Part shown: in pieces, positions 25,196 through 33,681 of the stretch
Layout: each line of letters opens with the position of its first letter
Numbering within the stretch: position 1 is the first letter of the stretch
Assembly (NCBI GenBank): GCA_965221075.1
Contig: OZ244865.1
Span: 1,798,001-1,862,000 of the forward strand
Reading direction: 5' to 3'
From: UBA2970 sp965221075
GTDB lineage: Bacteria > Verrucomicrobiota > Verrucomicrobiia > Limisphaerales > AAA164-E04
DNA: 64,000 bases
Made by a program: the position numbers and the translations under genes
The notes under the pieces: model-generated
Database searches by the model: none
Seen by the model: only the letters and a program-made list of their open reading frames with translations
What the model was told of the DNA's origin: nothing

Positions 25196-26532
25196 CAGAG
25201 GATCTCCCCGAGGATCCGGACCAGGTCGCCGTCCTGGGAGGGGAGCACGGTGCGCAGATCGAGGTGGAAGCGGTTCCCGGTGGCGTAGCCGATCACCGGA
25301 GGATCGGCATGGCGGAAGCGCCGGGCCAGCTCCTTGGGAGAGGGATCGGAGAGCTCCAGCCGCAGGGCGACCGAGGGCAGGGGAAGGGCCGGGCGGGTCC
25401 CTCCGCCGGTCTCGGCCTGGGAGGACTCGACCAGCACGGGGACGGCGGGAGCCCGGGCCGCGATGCGCTGGGCCCGCTCGCGCAGCTCCTCCACCGAGCG
25501 CGACAGGCACTGCTCCACCGGAAGGGTGGCCCCGCCCTCCAGGCGCTCCTCCAGGGTGGCCTCCAGGGCCGCCAGCTCCAGCTTGCCGGGCCGCAGGGCG
25601 CGGCTGACCGGCAGGCGGCGCAGGGCGCCGACGGCCTCGGCCCGGCCGCAGATCAGGCCCGCCTGGGGTCCCCCGAACAGCTTGTCCCCGCTGAAGCAGA
25701 CCAGGGAGGCTCCCTGGGCCAGGGCTTTTACTGGAGGAATCTCGTCATCGGGACCGCTGTCGTCCATCGCGCCGCAGCCCTGGTCGTAGACCAGAGGGAC
25801 TCCGGCATTGCGTCCCAGGGCGGCCAGTTCCTCCAGCGCCGGGGTGGACACGAAGCCCTCCATGCGGAAGTTGCTGCGGTGCACTCTCAGGATCACGCCG
25901 GTCCGGGAGGTGACGGCCTTGCGGTAGTCCTCCAGGCCGGTCCGGTTGGCGGTTCCCACCTCGCGCACCTCCGCCCCGCTGGCTTCCAGGATGTCGGGAA
26001 TCCTGAAGCCGCCGCCGATCTGCACCATGTCCCCGCGGGAGACGATCGCCTCGGGGCGGGCGCGGGCCGCCGCGTGGTGGAGGACCAGGAGCAGGGCCGC
26101 GGCGCAGTTGTTGACCACCAGGGAGTCGGCCGCCCCCACCAGGACCGAGAGGCATCTCTCGGCGTAGATTCCCCGCCGTCCCCGGCGTCCCCCGATCAGG
26201 TCGAATTCCAGGTTGGCGTACCCCTCGGCAGCCAGGCGCAGCCGATCGAGGGCCCTGGAGGAGAGGGGGGCCCGCCCCAGGTTGGTGTGCAGGACGATGC
26301 CGGTGGCGTTGACCACCGGCTGGAGGCGCAGCGCGGCCAGCTGCTCCACACGATCCCTGTACGCTTCGAGAATCCCTTCGGGGCGAGGAGGCTCGTCCTG
26401 CCGGCGCGCCTCCTGCGCCGCCTGCCGGGCGAGCGCGACGCGTAGCGGGCGCGGCAGCCCGCGGTCCCCGGCCTGGTCCGCCAGGCGGTCCACCGAGGGA
26501 ATGCGCCGAAGAGCCGGATCGCTGCCGTCCAT
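25195..26532 (-). CDS. selA: L-seryl-tRNA(Sec) selenium transferase
   Basis: PLP enzyme of 445 residues that converts Ser-tRNA(Sec) to selenocysteinyl-tRNA using selenophosphate. The N-terminal PSVDRL segment resembles the start of bacterial SelA (LPAIDRLL in E. coli). NATGIVLHTNLGRAPL (about 75-90) and the PLP-lysine block FSGDKLFGGPQAG (Lys284) are diagnostic. I start at the ATG at 26532; upstream codons in the same frame overlap the divergent selD fusion and lack family similarity. It is followed directly by selB. No selC gene was found in the window. Confidence 0.95.
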   Translation of the reverse strand: MDGSDPALRRIPSVDRLADQAGDRGLPRPLRVALARQAAQEARRQDEPPRPEGILEAYRDRVEQLAALRLQPVVNATGIVLHTNLGRAPLSSRALDRLRLAAEGYANLEFDLIGGRRGRRGIYAERCLSVLVGAADSLVVNNCAAALLLVLHHAAARARPEAIVSRGDMVQIGGGFRIPDILEASGAEVREVGTANRTGLEDYRKAVTSRTGVILRVHRSNFRMEGFVSTPALEELAALGRNAGVPLVYDQGCGAMDDSGPDDEIPPVKALAQGASLVCFSGDKLFGGPQAGLICGRAEAVGALRRLPVSRALRPGKLELAALEATLEERLEGGATLPVEQCLSRSVEELRERAQRIAARAPAVPVLVESSQAETGGGTRPALPLPSVALRLELSDPSPKELARRFRHADPPVIGYATGNRFHLDLRTVLPSQDGDLVRILGEIL

Positions 26533-26641
26533 CGATCCGACAGGTTCGAGGGGAGGCGGGAGGTTCGCAACCCCATTCGGCGGGGAGGGGAGCCGATCGG
26601 GTTTGCATCGCGAGCCTGCGATCGGAAAGCCTCTGCCCCTG

Positions 26642-28798
26642 GTGAAGGGGATCCATCCCATCCGGAGGGAGGTGGCGCTGGTGGGAGGCGGACACGCCCA
26701 TGTGGAGGTGCTCCGGCGCTTCGCCATGCGTCCGCTGCAGGGAGTGCGTCTCACCGTGATCTCTCCGCAGTACCGGACTCCCTACTCGGGGATGCTGCCG
26801 GGAACGGTAGCCGGGCGCTACTCCCTGGCCGAGAGCCACATCGATCTCCTGCCCCTGTGCCATGCCGCCGGAGCCCAGTTCTACCGCGGCAGGGCCGTCG
26901 GGCTGGATCTGGAGAAGCGGAGGGTGCTCTGCGACGGCCGTCCCCCGGCAGGCTTCGAGATCCTCTCCCTGGATGTCGGCTCCGCCTCTCCGGTGGATCT
27001 GGTTCCGGGCGCCCGCCGCCACGCCATCCCGGTCAAGCCGGTGGACCGGTTCCTGGAGCGCCTGGAGCGTCTGGGAGAGGAGCTGCCGGACCAGGCCCGG
27101 GTGGTGGTGGTGGGCGGAGGCGCCGGCGGCTTCGAGCTGGTCCTGGCCCTGAGGAAGCGGCTGGGAGCGCGGCGGCGCTGCATCCTCTGCTCGGCCTCCG
27201 CCTCGATCCTTCCCACCCACGGCCGGTGGGCGAGGTCCCGGGGGCGCCGGTTCCTGCGGGAGGCCGGGGTGGAGGTCCGGGAAGGCTTCCAGGCGGCGGA
27301 GGTGGAGGAGGGCCTCCTGATCGGCGTCCGGGGAGAGAGGCTGGAGCACGACGCCCTGTTCTGGGCGACCGGAGCCGCCCCGCCGGACTGGCCCGGCCGT
27401 TCGGGACTGCAGACCGATGGCCGGGGATTCGTGGCGGTGGACTCCACCCTGCGCTCCCTGTCCCATCCCTTCGTCTTCGCCGCCGGCGACATGGCCATGG
27501 TGGAGGGCCGCCCCCTGGCCCGGGCCGGGGTCCACGCGGTGCGCCAGGGCCCTCCGCTGGCCGTCAACATCCGCCGGGTCCTGCGGGGGGAGCGCCTGCG
27601 CCGCTACCGGCCCCAGAGGCGCTTCCTGAGCCTCCTGGGACTGTCCGACGGGCGCGCCCTGGCCTCGCGCGGATCCCTCTGCCTCTGGGGCAGGGGAGTT
27701 TGGAGGGCCAAGGAATGGATCGACCGGCGCTGGATGCGCAGGTACCAGGACCTGGGCGCGATGAAGCCCCGCCCGGACCGGGCGCTGGAGGCTCCCGAGA
27801 TCCGCTGCGCCGGCTGCGGATCCAAGGTGGGGCAGGACGTGCTGGAGGAGATCCTGGAGCGCCTGGGGCTTTCCGGCCAGGGACCGGAGGACGCCGCGGT
27901 GCTGCCCCCGCTCCCGGAGGGAGCCTGGGTCCAGTCGGTGGACTTCCTTCCCTCCTTCCTGCCCGATCCCTACCTGTTCGGCCGGATCGCCGTCCTCCAC
28001 GCCCTCTGCGACGTCCTGGCCATGGGGGCGCGCATCCACAGCGTCCAGGCCACGGCCATGGTCCCCTGGGGCGGATCCCTTTCCTGCCGGGAGTCCCTCT
28101 TCCAGCTGCTGTCGGGTACGGCCGAGGAGGTGCGGCGCCACGGAGCGGACCTGGCGGGCGGCCACTCCCTGGAGGGGGAGCGCTTCTCCCTGGGGCTGGT
28201 GGTCAACGGCACGCTCGAGGGGGAGCGGCCCTGGCGGAAGGGCGGCCTGCGGGAGGGCGACCGGCTGATCCTGACCAAGGGCCTGGGGACCGGAGCCCTC
28301 CTGGCGGCGCTGATGCGGGGCCGGTGCCCCTCCTCCTGGCTCGAGCCGGCCATCGCCTCCATGCTCCTATCCCACGCTCCCCTGGCGCCTCTGCTGCGGC
28401 GGGTGGGAGCGAGGGCCGCCACCGACTGCACCGGATTCGGACTGGCCGGCCACCTGGGGGAGATGCTCCGCGCCTCGGGGACCGACGCGCAGCTGGAGCT
28501 GGAGGCCGTGCCGGCGCTTCCGGGCGCCCTGGAGTGCCTGGACAGGGGACTGCGGAGCTCCCTGCACGACCGCAACCGCCGGGCCTCCCAGGGGATGCTG
28601 CTCGGTGAAGGAAGGGAGAGCCCGCGCCTCCCCCTGATCTTCGATCCCCAGACCTCGGGGGGGCTGCTCCTGGCGGTGGAGGGAAAGCGGGCCGAACAGG
28701 CCCTCCGGAGGATCCGCCGGGAGGGGTGGGACCGGGCGGCGATCGTCGGAACCGTCCTGCCCCGGCAGGGAGGCTCGCCCCGGGCGTTCCTGCGGTAG
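26642..28798 (+). CDS. selD: Pyridine nucleotide-disulfide oxidoreductase / selenide,water dikinase fusion
   Basis: Bifunctional protein of about 718 residues. The N-terminal half (about 1-365) is an NADH-dehydrogenase-like FAD/NAD(P) oxidoreductase: VALVGGGHAHVEVLRRF is the FAD motif, VVVVGGGAGGFELVLALR the NAD motif and FAAGDMAMVEGRPLARAGVHA the second FAD motif. The C-terminal half is SelD, making selenophosphate from selenide and ATP, with CAGCGSK giving catalytic Cys392 and Lys395 (Cys, not Sec). PQTSGGLL near the C-terminus is another SelD block. Such fusions are known; the oxidoreductase may supply reduced selenium. The start is uncertain: GTG 26642 directly precedes the FAD fold, while TTG 26603 (13 codons earlier) has a better purine tract (26583-26593). 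It diverges from selA. Confidence 0.92.
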   Translation: MKGIHPIRREVALVGGGHAHVEVLRRFAMRPLQGVRLTVISPQYRTPYSGMLPGTVAGRYSLAESHIDLLPLCHAAGAQFYRGRAVGLDLEKRRVLCDGRPPAGFEILSLDVGSASPVDLVPGARRHAIPVKPVDRFLERLERLGEELPDQARVVVVGGGAGGFELVLALRKRLGARRRCILCSASASILPTHGRWARSRGRRFLREAGVEVREGFQAAEVEEGLLIGVRGERLEHDALFWATGAAPPDWPGRSGLQTDGRGFVAVDSTLRSLSHPFVFAAGDMAMVEGRPLARAGVHAVRQGPPLAVNIRRVLRGERLRRYRPQRRFLSLLGLSDGRALASRGSLCLWGRGVWRAKEWIDRRWMRRYQDLGAMKPRPDRALEAPEIRCAGCGSKVGQDVLEEILERLGLSGQGPEDAAVLPPLPEGAWVQSVDFLPSFLPDPYLFGRIAVLHALCDVLAMGARIHSVQATAMVPWGGSLSCRESLFQLLSGTAEEVRRHGADLAGGHSLEGERFSLGLVVNGTLEGERPWRKGGLREGDRLILTKGLGTGALLAALMRGRCPSSWLEPAIASMLLSHAPLAPLLRRVGARAATDCTGFGLAGHLGEMLRASGTDAQLELEAVPALPGALECLDRGLRSSLHDRNRRASQGMLLGEGRESPRLPLIFDPQTSGGLLLAVEGKRAEQALRRIRREGWDRAAIVGTVLPRQGGSPRAFLR

Positions 28799-28825
28799 GG
28801 AAGCTCCGGAGGGCGCCAGGGGAAG

Positions 28826-30085
28826 CTACCCTCGGAAGCGGGTGACCAGCAGGCTCACGTTGTGCCCGCCGAAGCCGAAGGAGTTGCTGAGCGCCGCGTC
28901 GATCCGGGCCTCCCTGGCTGTGTTGGGGACCGGGTCGGCGACGCACTCGGGGTCGGGATCCTCCTGGTTGATGGTGGGAGGCAGGACGCCGTGGCGGATG
29001 GCCAGGGCGCAGACGGCCAGTTCCAGGGAGCCGGCCGCGCCCAGCATGTGGCCGGTGGCCCCCTTTGTGGAGCTGACCGGAAGCCGGCCGGCATGGTCCC
29101 CGAAGACCCGCCGTATGGCCCGGCTCTCGCAGATGTCCCCCTGGGGGGTGGAGGTTCCGTGGGCGTTGATGTAGCCGATGTCCCCGGGGTCCAGGCGGGC
29201 TCCGGAGAGGGCCTGCCGCATGCAGCGGGCCGCTCCCCTGCCTTCGGGATCGGGAGCGGTCATGTGGTGGGCGTCGGCGGTGTTTCCGTAGCCCTCCAGC
29301 TCGCAGTAGATGTCCGCGCCCCGCTTGCGCGCGTGCTCCAGATCCTCCAGCACCAGCACCGCCGCTCCCTCCCCCATGACGAAGCCGTCCCTCTGCCGGT
29401 CGAAGGGGCGGGAGGCGCGCTCGGGGGCGTCGTTGCGGGTGCTCAGGGCCTTCATCGCCGAGAAGCCGCCCAGGCCGATGGGGGTGATGGCGGCCTCGGC
29501 CCCCCCGGCCAGCATCACCCGGGCCTGCCCGTCGCGGATGGCGCGCCAGGCCTCCCCGATGGCGTGTCCGGAGGTGGAGCAGGCCGAGCAGGTGGCCATG
29601 TTGGGGCCCTTAAGGCCGTGGTACATGGAGAGCAGTCCCGAGGCCATGTTGAGGATCTGCATCGGGATCAGGAAGGGGGAGACCCGGCCAGGGCCCTTGT
29701 CGAGCAGGATCCGGTGCTGGCGCTCGATGGTCTGCAGCCCCCCGATGCCCGAGCCCAGGTAGACGCCGCAGTCCTCGCCCGGAGTCCGGTCCAGGTCGAG
29801 CCCCGAGTCCTCCAGGGCCAGGTGCCCGGCGTAGACTCCGAACTGGGCGTAGCGGTCGGTGCGCCGGACCTCCTTGGGGCTGGGGAAGCCCGGAGCCACG
29901 TCAAGATCGACGATCTCCGCGGCGATGCGGCAGGCGTAGCTGCCGACGTCGAACGAGGTGACCGGCCCGATGCCGCAGCCGCCCCCGACGAGCCGCTCCC
30001 AGAAGGAGTCCAGGGTGCTGCCCAGCGAGGAGACCACTCCCAGCCCGGTGACAACCACCCGGGGAGCGTCTTGATCCTGGGGCAT
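28826..30085 (-). CDS. fabF: 3-oxoacyl-[acyl-carrier-protein] synthase II
   Basis: Condensing enzyme of 419 residues that elongates acyl-ACP with malonyl-ACP in type II fatty-acid synthesis. The thiolase-fold nucleophile is Cys169 in SACSTSGHAIG. The two His of the triad are in NAHGTSTPQGD and STKGATGHMLGAAG. It begins 34 bases after acpP in the fabG-acpP-fabF order seen in many bacteria. A polyketide chain-length factor is ruled out by the intact Cys-His-His set. It converges on the selD fusion gene with a 27-base gap. Confidence 0.95.
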   Translation of the reverse strand: MPQDQDAPRVVVTGLGVVSSLGSTLDSFWERLVGGGCGIGPVTSFDVGSYACRIAAEIVDLDVAPGFPSPKEVRRTDRYAQFGVYAGHLALEDSGLDLDRTPGEDCGVYLGSGIGGLQTIERQHRILLDKGPGRVSPFLIPMQILNMASGLLSMYHGLKGPNMATCSACSTSGHAIGEAWRAIRDGQARVMLAGGAEAAITPIGLGGFSAMKALSTRNDAPERASRPFDRQRDGFVMGEGAAVLVLEDLEHARKRGADIYCELEGYGNTADAHHMTAPDPEGRGAARCMRQALSGARLDPGDIGYINAHGTSTPQGDICESRAIRRVFGDHAGRLPVSSTKGATGHMLGAAGSLELAVCALAIRHGVLPPTINQEDPDPECVADPVPNTAREARIDAALSNSFGFGGHNVSLLVTRFRG

Positions 30086-30119
30086 CGGAACTGCCGACGA
30101 GAAGCGCCCTGGCGAGGAC

Positions 30120-30371
30120 CTATTCGCTCAGGGATTCCTCGATGTAGCGGATGACGTCGGCGACGGTCTGGAGCTTCTCCGCCTCCTCGTCGGGGATCTC
30201 CTTGCCGAACTCCTCCTCCAGGGTCATCACCAGCTCCACCGTGTCCAGGGAATCGGCGCGCAGATCCTCCATGAAGCGAGCATCGGGAGTGACCAGGGAC
30301 TCGTCGTCCACCTGGAGCTGCTCCACGATGATCTTCTTCACGCGCTGTTCAATGGTTCCTTCGTCAGACAT
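30120..30371 (-). CDS. acpP: Acyl carrier protein
   Basis: Small acidic protein of 83 residues carrying the growing acyl chain on phosphopantetheine. The attachment motif RADSLDTVELVM has the modified Ser at residue 41. Helix-2 acidic residues that dock partner enzymes (ELVMTLEEEF) are typical. It sits between fabG (85-base gap) and fabF (34-base gap). The fabG-acpP gap contains TATAGA (minus strand, 30414-30409), a fair -10 element, without a well-spaced -35, so an extra acpP promoter is possible. Confidence 0.96.
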   Translation of the reverse strand: MSDEGTIEQRVKKIIVEQLQVDDESLVTPDARFMEDLRADSLDTVELVMTLEEEFGKEIPDEEAEKLQTVADVIRYIEESLSE

Positions 30372-30456
30372 GGGCTTGGATTGGTGAAAAGGTCCGGCGG
30401 ATCAATCGTCTATACCGGGAAAGGCGTCAAGCAATGTTTTTCCGTCGGCGAGCCCG

Positions 30457-31200
30457 CTACATGGCCATGCCTCCGTCGACGCAGAGCACCTGTCCGGTGA
30501 TGTATCCGGAGGCGGGTCCGGCCAGGAAGAGGGCCGCCTGGGCGATGTCCTCCGGCCGCCCCATCCTTCCCAGCGGGACGCCGCCCAGGATCTCCTTCCG
30601 GCGCTTGTCGCCGAGGGAGGCGGTCATGTCGGTCTCGATGAACCCGGGGGCGATCAGGTTGGCGGTGATCCCCCTCGGGGCCAGCTCCCGGGCCACCGAC
30701 TTGGTCAGGCCGATGAGGCCCGACTTGCTGGCCGAGTAGTTGGCCTGGCCGGGGTTGCCCGAGAGGCCGACCACCGATCCGATGTTCACGATCCGGCCCG
30801 CCCTCTGCTTCATCATGCGGCGGGTCAGGGCCCGGGTCATCAGGAAGGCTCCCCTCAGGTTGGTGTTGAGCACCTGGTCCCAGTCCTCGTCGCTCATCCG
30901 GGCGAGCAGCCCGTCGCGGGTGATTCCGGCGTTGTTGACCAGGATGTCGGTGGAGGGCGTGTCGCCCAGGAGCGCCTCGGCTCCGGACTGCGCCGCCGAG
31001 GGGCTGGAGAGGTCGATGGCCAAGGCCCAGGCCGAGCGTCCCAGGGCGCGGACCTCCTCGGCGGTCCTGCGGGCGTTCTCCGGATTCCTCGAAACGCAGG
31101 CCACATCGGCTCCCTCGGAGGCGAACAGCAGCGAGATGGCGTGTCCCAGCCCCCGTCCCGCGCCGGTCACCACGGCCGTCTTCCCGTCGAGCATGCCCAT
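30457..31200 (-). CDS. fabG: 3-oxoacyl-[acyl-carrier-protein] reductase
   Basis: NADPH-dependent short-chain dehydrogenase of 247 residues for the first reduction in each fatty-acid elongation cycle. TGAGRGLG is the cofactor motif (about residues 13-20), NNAG follows near 87, and the Ser-Tyr-Lys catalytic set lies in IGSVVGLSGNPGQANYSASKSG. I choose the ATG at 31200; a second ATG six bases on is also possible, and the longer open frame upstream lacks similarity. The order fabG-acpP-fabF and the Gly-Met-Leu start support FabG over a generic SDR. Confidence 0.94.
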   Translation of the reverse strand: MGMLDGKTAVVTGAGRGLGHAISLLFASEGADVACVSRNPENARRTAEEVRALGRSAWALAIDLSSPSAAQSGAEALLGDTPSTDILVNNAGITRDGLLARMSDEDWDQVLNTNLRGAFLMTRALTRRMMKQRAGRIVNIGSVVGLSGNPGQANYSASKSGLIGLTKSVARELAPRGITANLIAPGFIETDMTASLGDKRRKEILGGVPLGRMGRPEDIAQAALFLAGPASGYITGQVLCVDGGMAM

Positions 31201-31666
31201 TTCGGAAGGGCTCTCTATCCTGCCCTCTCCTCGGCTGTCAATGGCCGATTGGCGGGCCTGGGCGAAGGCCGCCATCGGCGGGGCCGGCAGGGGGAGGCGG
31301 CGATGGCCTGGCCACGGACCGGCAGGACGTCTCGTCGCTCCTGGAGAGTCTCCGCCTTCCGGTGCAGGGCGCGGGTCCGCCTCCGCCCGGAAGCCCGATC
31401 GGAGGCGGGGGATGCCCGCAGGACGGATGGAGGCGGACAAGCCCTTGGCCAGCCCGGTCGCCAGGGGACGGACAAGGCTAAAGCCTGGATCCAGGCGGCA
31501 GGACGCCATCGGGGGCTGCCAGGGGAGGGGACGGGAACGACCGGACCTGGCGCGACGGCACGGCCGAATGGCGAGCGGGGAGCGGCTCCTTCGTCGATGC
31601 CCTGCCGGATCCGGAGCCGCGGTATCTGCGATTGGCTGGCTGGCGGACCACAGGGTCGGCTCCTGG
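31201..31666. other. Gap between tsaB and fabG
   Basis: About 470 bases with no credible gene. On the minus strand it follows the tsaB stop and precedes fabG, so it should hold the end of one operon and the promoter of the next. Apart from the candidate promoter near 31213-31241 and a 7-bp inverted repeat GCCATCG/CGATGGC (31271-31277, 31301-31307) I see nothing in it. Confidence 0.5.
31213..31241 (-). promoter_or_regulatory. Candidate promoter of fabG-acpP-fabF
   Basis: On the minus strand an exact TTGACA (31241-31236) is followed after 17 bases by ATAGAG (31218-31213); shifting the spacer by one gives TAGAGA or GATAGA, each matching three of six -10 positions. The start of transcription would be only a few bases before the fabG ATG, implying a very short leader. 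Confidence 0.3.
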
Positions 31667-32332
31667 CTATGTCCGGTTCCGTCCGGAATCGATGCGGGCA
31701 AAGGCGGGCTGTTCGAGGAACAGGGGCTCCAGAGGGAGCATCATCCCCTCCCGGCCGGGAGCTGCGGCCCAGCCCAGAGCCTCGGCCGAATGGCCGACTG
31801 CGTGGGCCGGCTGGGGCAGGCGGAAGGGAGGGAGCTCGAGGCCGATGGCCGCCTGGCACTTCCGGGACAGGCTCTCGGCTTCCTCCCGGGACAGGGGGGC
31901 CAGGCCCTGTTCCTCCCGGATCCCGGTTCCGTCCAGATCCATGACGGCTCCGTGCCACCTCCGATCGCGGTGATTCATCAGGCACAGGAGCCTGCCCCGG
32001 CATCCGAGAAGGCTGGCCTGGGCCGCCAGCTCCAGCACTGCCGGAACCCCCACCGCAGGAATCCCCCAGGCGGCGCTCCAGCCGGTGGCGAAGGCCATGG
32101 CCGAGCGGATCCCGGCCAGGGATCCGGGCCCGGCCCCGACCGCCAGCCGTTCCACCCGTCCGGGAACCAGCTCCGCCTGGCGCAGGACGACGCCGACCAG
32201 GGAGGCCAGGGGGCCGTTCCGTCCTGCCTTGCCGCTCGCCTGCCCCAGGACCCGGTAGGCGCCCCTGGCAGTCCACTCGCAGAGGGCGACCGAACGGCGG
32301 GGGCCGGAACTCTCAAGCGCCAATGTCAACAT
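31667..32332 (-). CDS. tsaB: tRNA threonylcarbamoyladenosine biosynthesis protein TsaB
   Basis: Member of 221 residues of the ASKHA-fold TsaB family, the scaffold that activates TsaD for making t6A37 in ANN-decoding tRNAs. The start MLTLALESSGPRRSVAL resembles the TsaB phosphate-1 motif, and AVGAGPGSLAGIRSAMAFATG is the diagnostic GPGSFTGLR-like block (Gly-Pro-Gly-Ser-Leu-Ala-Gly-Ile-Arg). The ATG at 32332 lies inside the end of tsaE, overlapping it by 20 bases, so both are surely in one operon. No tsaD is in the window. Confidence 0.88.
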   Translation of the reverse strand: MLTLALESSGPRRSVALCEWTARGAYRVLGQASGKAGRNGPLASLVGVVLRQAELVPGRVERLAVGAGPGSLAGIRSAMAFATGWSAAWGIPAVGVPAVLELAAQASLLGCRGRLLCLMNHRDRRWHGAVMDLDGTGIREEQGLAPLSREEAESLSRKCQAAIGLELPPFRLPQPAHAVGHSAEALGWAAAPGREGMMLPLEPLFLEQPAFARIDSGRNRT

Positions 32333-32771
32333 GGCGGATGAGCCTCTCCTCGGGAGAGGTGGACTGCAGGTGGGCCAGGCGAATGGGCCCGGCCAGGCCC
32401 GGGGGAGGCCCCTGGCCGATCCAGTTCCCCAGCCAGCGGTCCACCCATTCCACCGCAACCAGCACATCGGCCCGGCCTTCCAGATACTCCGAGAGCCCCC
32501 ATTGCTCCAGCTCCCGGCTCAGCTCCAGCCGGTAGAGGTCCAGGTGCCACAGGGGGAGCCGGCCTCCCTCCATCTCGTGGATCAGGCTGAAGGTGGGGGA
32601 GGTGGCCGTACCCTCCACGCCCAGCCCCTGGGCCAGCCCCTTGACCAGCTGGGTCTTCCCGCTTCCCAGATCCCCCGAGAGCCCGACCACCCAGCCTGCC
32701 GGAAGGGATCTTCCCCACGAGCGGCCCAGGGCCCGGGTCTGCTCAGGGCTGCGGGAAATGATCGAATCCAT
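32313..32771 (-). CDS. tsaE: tRNA threonylcarbamoyladenosine biosynthesis ATPase TsaE
   Basis: P-loop ATPase of 152 residues that resets the TsaBD complex in t6A synthesis. The Walker A sequence GDLGSGKT is at 33-40; ATSPTFSLIHE (about 56-66) is the family switch block, and LWHLDLYRL with EWVDR completes the typical pattern. It overlaps thiL at its start by 29 bases and tsaB at its end by 20 bases, a tight coupling in the order thiL-tsaE-tsaB. Confidence 0.94.
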   Translation of the reverse strand: MDSIISRSPEQTRALGRSWGRSLPAGWVVGLSGDLGSGKTQLVKGLAQGLGVEGTATSPTFSLIHEMEGGRLPLWHLDLYRLELSRELEQWGLSEYLEGRADVLVAVEWVDRWLGNWIGQGPPPGLAGPIRLAHLQSTSPEERLIRHVDIGA

Positions 32772-33681
32772 GGGCCTGGAGGGCGAGGGTTCCGGTGCGG
32801 GTCCGCAGCCTGAGCCCGGGTTCCGGCTCGACCTTCCCGATCACGGAGAGGGGGACCTGGGGAAACCGCTCCGCCCAGCGGGCCTTCAGGGGAGCCGCCA
32901 GGCGGGCTTCCAGGGCGAAGAGCAGCTCGTAGTCCTCCCCGTCGCCCAGCGCCGCCTGCAGCGGCGGGGAGCCGGAGCTTCCCGGCCGGCGGGGCCTTCC
33001 AGCCTGGGGGCTTACGGGAATGCAGCGCTCGTCCAGGGTGGCTCCCACTCCGCTCTCCTCCAGCAGCAGGGGCAGATCCCGGCCGAGCCCGTCGCTCAGG
33101 TCGATCATGGCCCTGGGCCGGAAGTGCTCCGCCAGCCAGAGCCCCTCCTCGATGCGTGGCTCGAAGTCCAGATGGCGTCCCTGGAGGCTTCCTCCCAGCC
33201 GTCCGGTGACCAGGAGGGCGTCCCCGGGCAGCGCCCCGCTTCGGCGGATCTCGCCCCCTGAGTGAGCGTAGCCCAGAACCGCCACCGAGAGGAAGAACAG
33301 GGAGGGGGAGCGGGTGGTCTCCCCTCCGGAGACCGAGATCCGGTAGCGGCGGGCCAGGTCGCAGAGGCCCTGGTAGGCCTCGGTGGCGCGGGGAGCCGCC
33401 TCGGGGCCGGGGAGCCCCAGGGTGACCAGGGCGCTCTCGGGAGCTCCTCCCATGGCGGCCACGTCGCTCAGGCAGCGGGCCAGCGCCTTGTGCCCGACGC
33501 TCCGCCCCGGGGCGCCGGGCTCGAAGTGGACTCCCTCCACCACGGCGTCGGTCTTGAGCAGGAGGATGTCTGCTCCAGGGGGAAGCCGCAGCGCCGCGCA
33601 GTCGTCGCCGGCTCCCAGCACCAGGTTGGGATTGGAGGGCAGCTGGGCGGCGAGCTCCCGAATCAGTTCCCTCTCGTTCAT
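32743..33681 (-). CDS. thiL: Thiamine-monophosphate kinase
   Basis: Cytosolic enzyme of 312 residues that phosphorylates thiamine monophosphate to thiamine diphosphate. GAGDDCAAL (about 23-31) is the ATP/Mg Asp pair. KTDAVVEGVHF, the ALARCLSDVAAMGG block and IDLSDGLGRDL are standard ThiL signatures shared with PurM/SelD-type kinases. SelD is excluded because the Cys/Lys loop is absent. Its ATG follows immediately after the TAG of the CPBP gene (no gap), and its end overlaps tsaE. Confidence 0.92.
   Translation of the reverse strand: MNERELIRELAAQLPSNPNLVLGAGDDCAALRLPPGADILLLKTDAVVEGVHFEPGAPGRSVGHKALARCLSDVAAMGGAPESALVTLGLPGPEAAPRATEAYQGLCDLARRYRISVSGGETTRSPSLFFLSVAVLGYAHSGGEIRRSGALPGDALLVTGRLGGSLQGRHLDFEPRIEEGLWLAEHFRPRAMIDLSDGLGRDLPLLLEESGVGATLDERCIPVSPQAGRPRRPGSSGSPPLQAALGDGEDYELLFALEARLAAPLKARWAERFPQVPLSVIGKVEPEPGLRLRTRTGTLALQAHGFDHFPQP

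Noticed and set aside
26213..26641. Upstream extension of the SelD fusion over selA
   Set aside because: It runs antisense through the selA coding start and has no similarity to the oxidoreductase family.
23146..26642. selC tRNA near selA/selB/selD
   Set aside because: I looked through the intergenic parts here and in the long gaps for a long acceptor arm with a TTC-rich T-loop and saw none.
28826..30085. FabF as a polyketide chain-length factor
   Set aside because: Cys169 and both catalytic His are present, and the neighbours are acpP and fabG.
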